A stretch of DNA of 64,000 nucleotides, taken from positions 806,001 to 870,000 of the forward strand of contig NZ_JBJDSB010000002.1 of NCBI RefSeq assembly GCF_044987625.1, in the 5' to 3' direction. Below the pieces are notes generated by a model, which was given only the letters and a program-made list of their open reading frames with translations, searched no databases and was not told where the DNA came from. Each line of letters begins with the position of its first letter. Position 1 is the stretch's first letter. The position numbers were made by a program, and so were the translations under genes. Origin of the DNA: Desulfobaculum sp044987625. Lineage in GTDB: Bacteria; Desulfobacterota; Desulfovibrionia; Desulfovibrionales; Desulfovibrionaceae. Shown here in pieces: positions 26,319 to 34,960 of the stretch.

Positions 26319-27218
26319 ATGCTCACATCCCGTTTCTCTGGCACGCGCGTTTTCGCGCTGTGCCTCTTGGCGCTGGTCCTGTCGATTTCCACTGCATTTG
26401 CATCGCATGGTGAGGGAAAGCCTGTGAAGAAAGGTGTGCTGTTCGTGGCCTTTGGTACGAGTGTTCCTCAGGCCGACAAGGCTCTGCGCGGTCTTGAAGC
26501 CACCTTTGAAAAGAGCCACCCCGGTCTTGACGTGCGCTGGGCGTTCACGTCCAACATCATCCGCCACAAGCTGGCGAAGCAAGGCCGCGAGCTGGATTCC
26601 GTGACCACAGCGCTCTCCAAAATGTTGGATGACGGCTACACCCATGTTGCCGTGCAGTCCCTGCACACCATTCCGGGCGAAGAGTTCCACCAGAAGGTGC
26701 TCAGCGTGGTCAGCCGCTTCAGCGGTGGTCCCGGCGGTTTCCGGCAGGTCACGGTGGGCAGCCCCATGATGGCGACCGATGCCGACATGCAGGCTGTGAC
26801 TGCGGCCGTTCAGTCCTCCATTCCCGCCGAGCGCAAGGCTGACGAAGCCGTTGTGCTCATGGGCCACGGCACGCATCACTCCGGCAACATTTTCTACCCC
26901 GGTCTGCAGTGGTATGTTGCCCAGAAGGACCCCAACATCTTTGTTGGCACCGTTGAGGGCACGCCCTCTCTGGACACCATTGTGGCCGAGCTGAAGGACC
27001 GTGGCATCAAGACCGCATGGCTGATGCCCCTGATGTCCGTGGCGGGCGACCATGCCCAGAACGACATGGCGGGCGACGAGGACGACTCTTGGAAGTCCGT
27101 GTTCAAGGCCAACGGCATTACGCCGAAATGTGTGTTGAAGGGCACTGCCGAGTACCCTGAATTCGCGGCCATTTGGCTTGGTCACGCCGAAGACGCCTTC
27201 GGCCGTTTGGCGCAGTAG
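26319..27218 (+). CDS. cbiK: Sirohydrochlorin cobaltochelatase, periplasmic type (299 aa)
   Basis: CbiK inserts cobalt into sirohydrochlorin in the anaerobic B12 pathway. The metal-binding His motifs are MGHGTHHSGN and VAGDHAQNDMAG. A signal peptide (hydrophobic stretch ending STAFA before SHGEGK) indicates export. Desulfovibrio vulgaris is known to have a cytoplasmic and a periplasmic CbiK, the latter binding heme; this resembles the periplasmic form. GGAG lies nine bases before the start. It heads a riboswitch-controlled operon with a B12-type importer, so it may act in metal or tetrapyrrole handling outside the cytoplasm rather than in synthesis. Confidence 0.9.
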   Translation: MLTSRFSGTRVFALCLLALVLSISTAFASHGEGKPVKKGVLFVAFGTSVPQADKALRGLEATFEKSHPGLDVRWAFTSNIIRHKLAKQGRELDSVTTALSKMLDDGYTHVAVQSLHTIPGEEFHQKVLSVVSRFSGGPGGFRQVTVGSPMMATDADMQAVTAAVQSSIPAERKADEAVVLMGHGTHHSGNIFYPGLQWYVAQKDPNIFVGTVEGTPSLDTIVAELKDRGIKTAWLMPLMSVAGDHAQNDMAGDEDDSWKSVFKANGITPKCVLKGTAEYPEFAAIWLGHAEDAFGRLAQ

Positions 27219-27239
27219 ACTGTAATGGCAGGGGGAACT

Positions 27240-28322
27240 ATGAACGACGCGGTCCTGACGCAGACCTTTGCGCAGGAAAGTGCGGCCCGAAAACGGCGGC
27301 GCGTGCTCCTTTGCGCGCTTGCTGCGGTGTCGTGCGCATCCGTTATCGGGGGCTGTCTGTTCGGCCCCCTGCCTCTTCCCGCACGTGACGTGTTTGCGGT
27401 GTTGGCCTCTGCTCTTGGCCTGCCCGTGGATGCGCCCGCAGACCCGACGCTGTCTGTGGTGATTCTTGATATCCGGCTCTCCCGCGTGTGTCTGGCGTGG
27501 GTTGTGGGCGCGGCGCTGGCCGCCGCCGGGGCCGTGTTTCAGGGAATTCTGCAGAATATGCTGGCCGATCCGTTCACCATTGGCGTGTCCACGGGGTCGG
27601 CCTTTGGCGCTTCACTCGCGCTGTACTTCGGGCTTGCGGGCGTACACACGGTCTTTGGTCCGGGCGTTTTGCCCCTTGCGGCCATGCTTGGCGCGCTTGG
27701 CGCGCTGGCCGCTGTTCTTTCCCTTGGCCGTGTGGCCGGGCACCTGCGGCGCGAGACGGTCGTCCTTGCGGGCATTGTGGTGGCGACGTTTCTCTCCGCG
27801 CTTATTGCGCTCCTCAAGAGTTTGGACGAGGAGTCCATGTCCAGCATCGTCTTTTGGGTGATGGGCAGCTTTCAGGGGCGAAGCTGGGAGCATGTGGGCT
27901 TTGCCGTGCCGTATATGCTGGTGGGCGGCCTTGTCATTATGGCCTATGCCCGCGAGATTGACCTGTTGTCCATGGGCGACGAGCAAGCCGCCATGCTGGG
28001 CGTGAATACTGACAGGACCCGCCTTATTGTTTTGGTGGCCGCCAGCCTGCTGACGGGCGCTGCGGTGAGCGTTTCCGGCGTTATCGGCTTTGTGGGGCTG
28101 GTGGTGCCGCATTTGGTGCGCATGCGCATGGGCGCGGAGCACCGTCCGCTGATTGCGGCCTCGGCCCTTGTGGGCGGCGTGGCGCTGATGTGGTCGGACG
28201 TGCTGGCCCGGTGCCTGCTGCCCGAGGGGCAGGAGCTTCCGGTGGGCGTGATCACCGCGCTGATGGGCGGACCGTTCTTTTGCCTGCTGCTGCGGCGGCG
28301 CGCCAAGGAGATGGGCCTGTGA
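27240..28322 (+). CDS. btuC: BtuC/FecCD-type ABC permease (360 aa)
   Basis: Membrane subunit of a cobalamin/siderophore-type importer. Many hydrophobic helices are present, with conserved segments LRLSRVCLAWVVGAALAAAG (first residues variant), ADPFTIGVSTGSAFGA and SGVIGFVGLVVPHLVRM. The start at 27240 follows AGGGGGAA; the ATG at 27225 is less well placed. It is 21 bp after cbiK and overlaps the ATPase gene by four bases. The B12 riboswitch upstream supports cobalamin as substrate, though other corrinoids or metal chelates are possible. Confidence 0.88.
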   Translation: MNDAVLTQTFAQESAARKRRRVLLCALAAVSCASVIGGCLFGPLPLPARDVFAVLASALGLPVDAPADPTLSVVILDIRLSRVCLAWVVGAALAAAGAVFQGILQNMLADPFTIGVSTGSAFGASLALYFGLAGVHTVFGPGVLPLAAMLGALGALAAVLSLGRVAGHLRRETVVLAGIVVATFLSALIALLKSLDEESMSSIVFWVMGSFQGRSWEHVGFAVPYMLVGGLVIMAYAREIDLLSMGDEQAAMLGVNTDRTRLIVLVAASLLTGAAVSVSGVIGFVGLVVPHLVRMRMGAEHRPLIAASALVGGVALMWSDVLARCLLPEGQELPVGVITALMGGPFFCLLLRRRAKEMGL

Positions 28323-29140
28323 TTCGCATAGAGGACCTTTCCTGCGGCTACGGCCAACGCCGTGTGTTGGATGGCATTTCCGCAACCCTGCGCCGTGGGC
28401 AGATGGTTGGCCTGCTTGGCCCCAACGGCAGCGGCAAGACCACGCTGCTGTCCGCCGCTGGCGGCATTTTGCCTGCCATGGGCGGGAGGGTGCAGTTGCA
28501 GGAGGACGGTGGATGGCGCGACGTGCTCGCCATGTCCGCCAAGGAACGCGCCCGGCGCATCGCCTTTGTGCCGCAAAAGGCCTCGGCGGCGTTTCCGCTG
28601 AAGTGTTCGTCCGTGGTGCTGATGGGGCGCTATCCGCACCTGTCGGCATTTTCGGGCTATGGGCGTGAGGACATCGCCGTGGCGCGGCAGTGTATGGAGC
28701 GCGCCGGAGTGGGGCACCTGTGGGAGAGGCCCACGGACGCGGTGTCCGGCGGTGAGTTTCAGCGCGTGCTGTTTGCCCGCGCCTTGGCGCAGGAGACGGA
28801 CGTGATGTTTTTGGACGAACCGTCGGCCAGTCTGGATATGTCCGGCACAGTACAGCTTTTTGACCTGCTGCGCGGCATGGCCGATGGCGGCGGGCTGGTG
28901 TTTGTTACCGTGCACGATTTGAACCTTGCCGCCCTGTACTGCGACCGCGTCATCTTTTTGAAGAACGGCGCCGTGGCGGCGGAGGGCGAGACCGGGACGG
29001 TTTTTGATGAGCAGATACTTTCTGGAATTTACGAAACGCGCATCCGTGTGGGCAGGCACCCTGTCACCGGTGCGCCGCAGGTGCATATGGTGCCTCGTCA
29101 CGCTGGCGCTGTGCCTGACGGCGTCTGCGGCCCGTGCTGA
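28319..29140 (+). CDS. btuD: BtuD/FecE-type ABC ATPase (273 aa)
   Basis: ATPase of the importer. Walker A is LLGPNGSGKTTLL, the signature VSGGEFQRVLFARAL, Walker B DVMFLDEPSASLD, and the switch His TVHDLNLAA. It starts with GTG at 28319, overlapping the permease stop (GTGA), after AAGGAG. The C-terminus runs on inside the next gene, giving an overlap of up to about 130 bp with btuF. Confidence 0.9.
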   Translation: MIRIEDLSCGYGQRRVLDGISATLRRGQMVGLLGPNGSGKTTLLSAAGGILPAMGGRVQLQEDGGWRDVLAMSAKERARRIAFVPQKASAAFPLKCSSVVLMGRYPHLSAFSGYGREDIAVARQCMERAGVGHLWERPTDAVSGGEFQRVLFARALAQETDVMFLDEPSASLDMSGTVQLFDLLRGMADGGGLVFVTVHDLNLAALYCDRVIFLKNGAVAAEGETGTVFDEQILSGIYETRIRVGRHPVTGAPQVHMVPRHAGAVPDGVCGPC

Positions 29141-29975
29141 TGTCGTCACCGTCCGTGATGGCCGTGGGGACACGGTGCGCCTTGATGCCCCAGCGCAGCG
29201 CATCATAGCCCTGTATGGCGGATTTAACGAGATACTGCACGCCATGGGCCTGTCGGACCGCATTGTGGCCCGCACCAGCAACGAGACGTTTCCTCCGGGC
29301 ATAGCGGACAAACCCGGCATCGGCACGCATATGCGCCCGAATATGGAGCTTATCGTCGGGTTGCGGCCGGATGTTGTGCTGCAATTGGCCGGGCGCAAGG
29401 CCGCGGGCGAGACCGTGACCCGCCTACGCCAGCGCGGCGTGAAGGTGGCGGCGTTCAGTCCCGCGACCATAGACGAACTTTTTGACACCATCAGGACCAT
29501 TGGCGCGCTGACCGGAAGCGCTCCGGCGGCGGAGGCGCTTATCGGGCGCATGCAAAGCCGTCTGGATGCCGTGCGCGAGCGTGTGCAGAATGTGCAGCAC
29601 AAGCCGACGGTCTTTTTTGAGGTTCGTTCACCGAACCTGCTTGGTGCCGGACTCGGCGGCATTGTTAACGATGTCATAGAGCACGCAGGCGGACGCAACT
29701 GCGTGCGTGTGGACCGCAAAATGGTCCGGCTGGGCGAGGAAGCGCTCATCGGCTTGGACCCGGAGGTCTACGTCATTCAACAGGGGCCGATGAATCAAAG
29801 CCCCCGGCCTTTGGCCGAGCGTCCTTTGTACCGCACGCTCTCCGCCTGCCAATCCGGCAGGACGCTGGTGGTGGACGAGCGGATGTTTTCGCGGCCCGGA
29901 CCGCGCATTGTGGAAGCTGTGGAAACCCTTGCCCGCTTCCTCCACCCGAACAGAATGAAGAACAGGAACGACTAG
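29007..29975 (+). CDS. btuF: BtuF-type periplasmic binding protein (up to 322 aa)
   Basis: Cluster A-2 binding protein that delivers the ligand to the permease. The signal region (RRRCIWCLVTLALCLTASAARA) is followed by the Fe/B12 periplasmic-binding fold, with RIIALYGGFNEILHAMG and LRPDVVLQLAG. The start is uncertain: ATG 29007 overlaps the ATPase gene by 134 bp and gives a long n-region, while a GTG just before the RRRC segment would give a normal signal peptide. It is followed after one base by cbiL. Confidence 0.83.
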   Translation: MSRYFLEFTKRASVWAGTLSPVRRRCIWCLVTLALCLTASAARADVVTVRDGRGDTVRLDAPAQRIIALYGGFNEILHAMGLSDRIVARTSNETFPPGIADKPGIGTHMRPNMELIVGLRPDVVLQLAGRKAAGETVTRLRQRGVKVAAFSPATIDELFDTIRTIGALTGSAPAAEALIGRMQSRLDAVRERVQNVQHKPTVFFEVRSPNLLGAGLGGIVNDVIEHAGGRNCVRVDRKMVRLGEEALIGLDPEVYVIQQGPMNQSPRPLAERPLYRTLSACQSGRTLVVDERMFSRPGPRIVEAVETLARFLHPNRMKNRND

Positions 29976-29976
29976 C

Positions 29977-30684
29977 GTGAACTACGGAACCCTCTACGGA
30001 ATAGGCGTTGGCCCCGGCGACCCGGAATTTCTTACCCTGAAGGCCGTGCGCGTTTTGGGTGGTGTGGACCGCATCTTTGCCGCGGCTTCGTCCAAGAATA
30101 CCTATTCCGTCTCGTATGATATTGTCCGCCCGCACCTGAAGGCCGATGTGGCCGTGCAGACGCTGGATTTTCCCATGACCAAGGACCGCGAGGTGCTGCA
30201 GGCCGCGTGGACCCAAAACGCCGAAGCCGTGCTGGACGCCATGAAGCGCGGCGAGAACGTGGCCTTTTTGACCCTTGGCGACCCGCTGACCTACAGCACC
30301 TTTGGCTATCTGCTGCGCACCCTGCGCGAGATGGTGCCCAACGCGCCCGTGGAAATTATTCCCGGCATCACGTCCTACAACGCCGCCGCGGCCGCCGCGC
30401 AGACCGTGCTGGTGGAGGCCGAGGAAAGCCTGACCATTGTCTCCGGCGCCAAGGGCGGCGACAGGGTCCGCACCATTGCGGACTGTACGGACAGCCTTGT
30501 CGTCCTCAAGACGTACCGCCAGTTTGGCGATATCACCACCGCCCTGAGCGAGAGCTTGCGCCTTAAAGAGGCAGTGCTCATCAGCAATTGCAGTATGGAG
30601 GGGGAATGCGTGGTGCGCAACTTGGAACCCGGCATGCCCGCGCCCAAGTACTTTTCCCTGATCATCAGCACCCCGCGCCGTTAG
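29977..30684 (+). CDS. cbiL: Precorrin-2/cobalt-factor-II C20-methyltransferase (235 aa)
   Basis: SAM-dependent methyltransferase acting on C20 of the corrin precursor. The tetrapyrrole methylase fold is shown by LYGIGVGPGDPEFLTLKA, FLTLGDPLTYSTFGYL and EIIPGITSYNAAAA. In an anaerobic-type pathway the substrate is cobalt-factor II, made by CbiK. The start is GTG at 29977, one base after the btuF stop, with AGGA upstream. It is the last gene of the B12 operon. Confidence 0.9.
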   Translation: MNYGTLYGIGVGPGDPEFLTLKAVRVLGGVDRIFAAASSKNTYSVSYDIVRPHLKADVAVQTLDFPMTKDREVLQAAWTQNAEAVLDAMKRGENVAFLTLGDPLTYSTFGYLLRTLREMVPNAPVEIIPGITSYNAAAAAAQTVLVEAEESLTIVSGAKGGDRVRTIADCTDSLVVLKTYRQFGDITTALSESLRLKEAVLISNCSMEGECVVRNLEPGMPAPKYFSLIISTPRR

Positions 30685-30881
30685 CGCTGGTGCCTGCCTG
30701 TCCTGCGGGCGCAGGCTCGCGTCATCGCGCGGTGCCGGCTCCCTGATTGGTTGCGGCAGTGTATGGCGCGCCAGAACGCATCTGGAGCCGGCCGCAGTGC
30801 GCTTTTTGGCGCAGGAGGCGGATCCTCTAGAGAGAAGAGCGCCGGAGAGTGGGCGGAGGTCCACGCCGCGTTGCCCGTGAA

Positions 30882-30919
30882 AGAAAAGCCGCCCCCGGAA
30901 CCGTGGTTCCGGGGGCGGC
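30882..30919. terminator. Terminator between cbiL and bfr
   Basis: GCCGCCCCCGGAACC, loop GT, GGTTCCGGGGGCGGC. On the minus strand it is followed by TTTTCTTT, so it mainly ends bfr, but it may also stop read-through from the B12 operon. Confidence 0.88.
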
Positions 30920-30952
30920 TGTCATTTTGGTCTGTCTGCGCGTTGGCGCGGG

Positions 30953-31486
30953 CTATTCGCCCTTGTTAACGGCGTAGCCCTGCGGCTGTAGCCCCGTGGA
31001 GGAGGGGGTTCCGGCAATGCGCGAAAGGTAGGACGGGCCAAGGTCCTTGATGTGTCCGGCGATGCTGTCGAAGTAGTTGTAGTGCTCCTGCTCTTCGTCG
31101 ATGATTTGCTCAAACATCTTGGCCGTGACGCTGTCGCCGTTTTCCCGACATTCCTGCAGGAAGCGGTTGTACACGTCGATGGTGTCGTCTTCCAGCTCGG
31201 CGTCAAAGTCGAAGATGACGCCAACCTCCTGCCCGCGTTCCACCTTGTTTTTGTAGTTGGTGGTCGGCTCGCCGCCAAGCTCCTTGATGCGTTCGGCGAA
31301 TTGCTCGGCGTGGCGCATTTCGTCGATGGCGATGAGTTTCATGTTCCCGGCCATTTCGCCGTAGTCCATGTCGTCCAGTCCATAGTGCTGGTTCATGTAC
31401 TGGTTGATGGCTTGCAGTTCCATGGCGCGGGCTTCGTTCAGGATGTCGATAACCTTTTTGCGTCGTGCTTCCTTGTCGCTACTCAT
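30953..31486 (-). CDS. bfr: Bacterioferritin (177 aa)
   Basis: Iron-storage 24-mer with a diiron ferroxidase site and heme between subunits. The ferroxidase ligands are seen as ARAMELQAINQY, IDEMRHAEQFAERI and IDEEQEHYNYFD. A Met at GNMKLIAIDEM fits the heme ligand. The start at 31486 follows AGGAGGATATTGCC. In Desulfovibrio desulfuricans bacterioferritin is linked to a rubredoxin gene and carries an unusual iron-coproporphyrin; the same linkage appears here. A terminator lies between the two genes, so bfr may also have its own promoter. Confidence 0.92.
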   Translation of the reverse strand: MSSDKEARRKKVIDILNEARAMELQAINQYMNQHYGLDDMDYGEMAGNMKLIAIDEMRHAEQFAERIKELGGEPTTNYKNKVERGQEVGVIFDFDAELEDDTIDVYNRFLQECRENGDSVTAKMFEQIIDEEQEHYNYFDSIAGHIKDLGPSYLSRIAGTPSSTGLQPQGYAVNKGE

Positions 31487-31649
31487 GGCAATATCCTCCT
31501 TTGTGGATGCGTCAAAGTGCGTGTATTCTCGGTAATGTACAACGCTGCGGCCCTGCGGCCGAAAGTTTTTAAACAACATCATAAATACGCGGCAATGACA
31601 AGTGGGTGCACAAAAAGACGTCCGGTTGTCTCCTGTCCCCGCCAGCGCA

Positions 31650-31681
31650 TAAAAAAAGGGCGACCCCAATGGTCGCCCTTT
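31650..31681 (-). terminator. Terminator between rubredoxin and bfr
   Basis: Minus strand: AAAGGGCGACC, loop, GGTCGCCCTTT followed by T-rich TTTTTAT. It lies just after rubredoxin, implying partial uncoupling of bfr. Confidence 0.85.
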
Positions 31682-31712
31682 GACTTTGCTCAAGTGTCCG
31701 TGGCCGGAGCCG

Positions 31713-31874
31713 TTAGACTTTTTCGAAGTATTCCTTCTCGGCCCCACACTTGGGGCACACCCAGCTTTCAGGAACATCTTCCCAAGCGGTACCCGGCTCT
31801 ACGCCGTTGTCCGGGTCGCCCTCTTCGGGGTCATACACGTAGCCGCATGGGCATTCCCATTTCTCCATGGCCAT
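31713..31874 (-). CDS. Rubredoxin with shortened first knuckle (53 aa)
   Basis: Small one-iron electron carrier. The second knuckle is normal (WVCPKCGAE), and EGDPDNGVEPGTAWEDVP matches the family closely. The first knuckle reads ECPCGYVYD, so its two Cys are separated by one residue instead of two; this was checked on the DNA. The start at 31874 has GGAGGA four bases upstream; ATG 31868 is an alternative. It likely supplies electrons to the neighbouring bacterioferritin, as proposed for Desulfovibrio desulfuricans. Confidence 0.88.
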   Translation of the reverse strand: MAMEKWECPCGYVYDPEEGDPDNGVEPGTAWEDVPESWVCPKCGAEKEYFEKV

Positions 31875-32203
31875 GACGTCCTCCATCGCGGTTGATGTTT
31901 GCTGTTGTGGGGAAACAGGTCGAGAATAAGCGTCTTCCCGTAAAAGGCAAACCGTTTTTCTGCCGCCGCTTTTGGGCAGGGCGGGGCGTGTCTGTCCATA
32001 ATAGGCCGAGAGTGCGTATGATATCACTGACGATTGGACAGCTTCTGCGCGCTGGGTGCCGCGGCGGCGGTGGACCGCGCAGAGGCGGCACCTGTGTGCG
32101 GAGGAACAGGATGCGGCGGGGAAAGGGTGGCAACCGGCAGGGCAACGGGCTACTGTTGGGGTGCGGGAATCCTCCCGGCACCTTGTGGAGAGCAACACCG
32201 GAG
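31875..32203. other. Divergent non-coding region
   Basis: About 330 bp between the rubredoxin and PP2C genes. It must hold both promoters. No clear operator, Fur box or structured RNA was recognised. Confidence 0.35.
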
Positions 32204-32947
32204 ATGAATGTGGAGAGCTTTGCGGCGACACATGTCGGCCTTACCAAACAGCGCAACGACGACGCGGCCATGGCGCACAGTATTCATGGCGGCCCGGGCA
32301 AGGGGGGAAGTTGGATGCTCCTTGCTGTGGCGGATGGCATGGGTGGTCACCGCGGCGGAGATGTCGCCTCGCGCCTTGCCCTTGAGGTGCTGCGCGAGCT
32401 TCGCCCAACACCCGGACATGAGGAGGCGGCGCTGGAAGCGCAGGTGTATGAGGCGGGCGAGGCGATACGAGACAAGGCGCGGGCGGACGCCAATCTTAGC
32501 GGTATGGGCACCACGCTGACGGCAGCGCTTGTGCGTGGCCGCAATGCGTGGTGGGCCCATGTCGGCGATAGCCGCCTGTATCTCCTGCGGGGCGGCGTGT
32601 TGGAGCAGATTACCCGTGACCATACTTTTGTGCAGGATATGCTGGATTCCGGCGGCATGACCGAGAAAGAAGCCGAACTGCATCCTATGCGCAACCTGCT
32701 GGACCAGTGCGTTGGCGTCGCGCCGTTTCGCGCGGATGTTGGGCATATGACCCTGCGCGGCGGGGATGTGCTTTTAGTGTGTTCGGACGGCGTGCACAAG
32801 GATGTTCCGCTGGAGCGCGTTGCCGGGATTCTGTCGCGGGAGGCGCCGCTGCAAGTGCGTGGGAATGCACTGGTTCAGGCCGCGCTGGATGTTGGGGGGG
32901 TTGATAATATCGGCGTTGCCATTTTGGATGTGCCGCATGCGGATTAG
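32204..32947 (+). CDS. PP2C-family serine/threonine phosphatase (247 aa)
   Basis: Metal-dependent protein phosphatase. The motifs in order are QRNDDAA, VADGMGGHRGGDVAS, GTTLTAALV, AHVGDSRLYLL, LVCSDGVHKDV and DNIGVAI. All Asp metal ligands appear present. No kinase gene is adjacent. The start at 32204 gives a complete catalytic domain; the frame is open upstream to 31892 in sequence without PP2C features. It is 110 bp upstream of a PilZ-like gene on the same strand. Confidence 0.9.
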   Translation: MNVESFAATHVGLTKQRNDDAAMAHSIHGGPGKGGSWMLLAVADGMGGHRGGDVASRLALEVLRELRPTPGHEEAALEAQVYEAGEAIRDKARADANLSGMGTTLTAALVRGRNAWWAHVGDSRLYLLRGGVLEQITRDHTFVQDMLDSGGMTEKEAELHPMRNLLDQCVGVAPFRADVGHMTLRGGDVLLVCSDGVHKDVPLERVAGILSREAPLQVRGNALVQAALDVGGVDNIGVAILDVPHAD

Positions 32948-33057
32948 CGCCCATGGCCGCTGTTTTTGCCGATTGCCATTGACGGGGATGCGCACATCTG
33001 CGTTAATTGTGGAAGAATGAGAATCCCTGCGCTGGTGTCTATGGCAAGGAGGCGGAT

Positions 33058-33420
33058 ATGGAACCAAACCGGCGGGACGACGACCGTCGTCAGGTTGACC
33101 TTGATGTGGATGTGTTGCTGCCGAGTGCGAACAACTCGCACTTGCACCTGCTGAGCGGGCGGGTGCGCAATGTTTCCTGCACGGGGGCGCTCTTGCGCGT
33201 GGACCCTGTGTACGCGCCATATTTTCGCCCGTCCTCCCTTGGAACCTCCATCGAACTGCTGTACTACGACCCGGACACCGATGCCGCCATTGTCGCGGAG
33301 TACGTCATTGGGCGCATTATCGTGGGTAATGCCGCCATTGAGATTGCCTGTGACGGACGCCATCAGGCGGAACCGGACATTTTGCCCTTTGTGGATTGCG
33401 CAGAGGGGAATTCGCCGTAG
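33058..33420 (+). CDS. PilZ domain protein (120 aa)
   Basis: Single-domain PilZ protein, a likely c-di-GMP effector. The N-terminal Arg cluster RRDDDRRQVDLDVDV and the GRVRNVSCTGALLRVD strand (family NxSxxG) together match the nucleotide-binding site. The start at 33058 follows AAGGAGG with five bases spacing. It follows the phosphatase gene and precedes the AlaX-like gene, possibly in one transcript. Confidence 0.78.
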   Translation: MEPNRRDDDRRQVDLDVDVLLPSANNSHLHLLSGRVRNVSCTGALLRVDPVYAPYFRPSSLGTSIELLYYDPDTDAAIVAEYVIGRIIVGNAAIEIACDGRHQAEPDILPFVDCAEGNSP

Positions 33421-33490
33421 AATCCTTTACTGTGCGGGCTTCAAGGGGTAGCATCCGCCGCTTGGAAACCCAATCGCCAAAGGAGACGGC

Positions 33491-33946
33491 ATGGCCAAAA
33501 GCTACGCTCCGCGGATGCACTCCGCCGAACATATTCTCAACCGAACCATGGTGACACTGTTCGACTGCGACCGCTCGTTCAGCGCCCATATCAACAAAAA
33601 GAAATCCAAGTGCGACTACCACTTCGACCGCGACCTCACAGAGGACGAGGTGCAGGAGCTGGAGCGACGCATCAATGCCGTTATCGACAGCGGCGTGGAT
33701 GTGACCGAGCGCATGATGCCGAGGGACGATGCCGCGCGTGAATTCAACCTGACGCGCCTGCCGGATGATGCCGGGAAAACCCTGCGCATTGTGGATATTG
33801 GCGAATATGACGCCTGCCCCTGTATTGGCGAGCACGTGGACAACACCAGCGAGATTGGGGCGTTTCGGATGGTGTCGCACAGCTTTGAGGACGGCGTGCT
33901 CCGCCTGCGGTACAAGCTGGCGGCCCCTGCGGAGGCCGAGGCCTAG
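33491..33946 (+). CDS. AlaX-like tRNA editing domain protein (151 aa)
   Basis: Stand-alone second additional domain of alanyl/threonyl-tRNA synthetases, likely hydrolysing mischarged tRNA. The two zinc or catalytic motifs are HSAEHILNR (HxxxH) and CPCIGEHVDNTSEIG (CxxxH). AAAGGAG precedes the start. The specific tRNA (Ala or Thr type) is not clear from sequence. It ends at a strong terminator. Confidence 0.8.
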   Translation: MAKSYAPRMHSAEHILNRTMVTLFDCDRSFSAHINKKKSKCDYHFDRDLTEDEVQELERRINAVIDSGVDVTERMMPRDDAAREFNLTRLPDDAGKTLRIVDIGEYDACPCIGEHVDNTSEIGAFRMVSHSFEDGVLRLRYKLAAPAEAEA

Positions 33947-33980
33947 CCGCAACCTGTTTCTTCCGCCGCATATGGCATAC

Positions 33981-34018
33981 AAAAGCGCCCCGGGGGTCTG
34001 GTCTCCGGGGCGCTTTTT
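33981..34018 (+). terminator. Intrinsic terminator after AlaX-like gene
   Basis: AAAAGCGCCCCGG, loop, CCGGGGCGCTTTTT. The stem is perfect. Confidence 0.9.
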
Positions 34019-34103
34019 GCTTGGGCGTGTGGCGGGCGGAGTCCGACACTGTGCCAACGGACCCCACCCATCCACGTTGCCTAGAGGGAGGTACGATGAT
34101 GAC

Positions 34104-34469
34104 CTAGCCGCCAAACCAGCCGGGGCTGATGACGGACATGGCTTTTGTATAGTGCGTCCGCAGGTCCTCGAACTTGCGGCCGACTTCGGATTCCACACCT
34201 TCGAGGGAGGTGGGGCACTCAAAGCGCATCTTTTCCATCTGCATTTCAATTTCACGCAGGACGGACTTGATTTGTTCCAGGGTGTCCTTCATGTCCGCGT
34301 GCTTGTCTGTTTCGGCAAAGACGTCGAACAACCGTGCCTTCCAGGAATTCAACTCCATCTCCATTCCCTTGCAGTAATGTTCGACGCTTTTCTTGCGTGC
34401 CTCTTCACTGGCGCACTGGTCAAGGATTTGGCAGTTTGGGCAGGGGCCGGGGTAGTCCATGTTGGGCAT
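34104..34469 (-). CDS. Hypothetical protein with Cys-rich N-terminus (121 aa)
   Basis: I do not recognise this family. The N-terminus has CPNCQILDQC and a further Cys in EHYCKG, which could bind metal. The rest is helical and charged (KDTLEQIKSVLREIEMQMEK). The C-terminus is VISPGWFGG. The start at 34469 follows AAGGAG with seven bases spacing. It is a lone gene between the AlaX terminator and a 490-bp gap. Confidence 0.6.
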   Translation of the reverse strand: MPNMDYPGPCPNCQILDQCASEEARKKSVEHYCKGMEMELNSWKARLFDVFAETDKHADMKDTLEQIKSVLREIEMQMEKMRFECPTSLEGVESEVGRKFEDLRTHYTKAMSVISPGWFGG

Positions 34470-34960
34470 GACACGTCTCCTTGTTGGTGGAATACCAATT
34501 GTATTTTGCATACTGCGGCCCATAGTAGCATTGCCTGATTTTTCAGTAAAGAGGATGCTGCGCTTTTTGCGAAAAGTTGCAGAAAAGACGGGTGGCTGGG
34601 GCTTTGTGCGGAGTGGTTGTGCTGGGAGTTTGGTCTGGTGGGGTGGAGAAGGGGGGCGCGCGTCGTTGCTCTGGGATAAAGGAGAGCGGCATGGTCCGGA
34701 GGGGGCGTGGCGCGAGGGCTGTGAGGGGGCGTCATGGCGCGGTATGGAGAGGCTCCCCCTATGGGCGCGTTTGATTGAGGGCTGCGTGGTACCCAAGGCG
34801 CCTCGCGCGGGCGAGGAAGGAGAGCAAGCGTGGATGCGGGAAAACGTGTGGTCTGAGCGACTAGGACGGCTTTGAGAAAAGACGGGGGAGCATGCCGAAA
34901 CGGTGCGGTTTATGGGGCTTCAGGCACACTTGGCGGATGCTGGTGACCGGGGACGGGCGG
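34470..34960. other. Non-coding purine-rich region
   Basis: About 490 bp, G-rich on the + strand from 34580 to 34860. An open frame at 34459-34875 has biased composition, no ribosome-binding site and no family resemblance, so no gene is called. Confidence 0.4.

Noticed and set aside
34459..34875. 138-codon plus-strand open frame
   Set aside because: Biased Gly/Trp/Arg composition, no ribosome-binding site, and overlap with the start of a better gene on the other strand.
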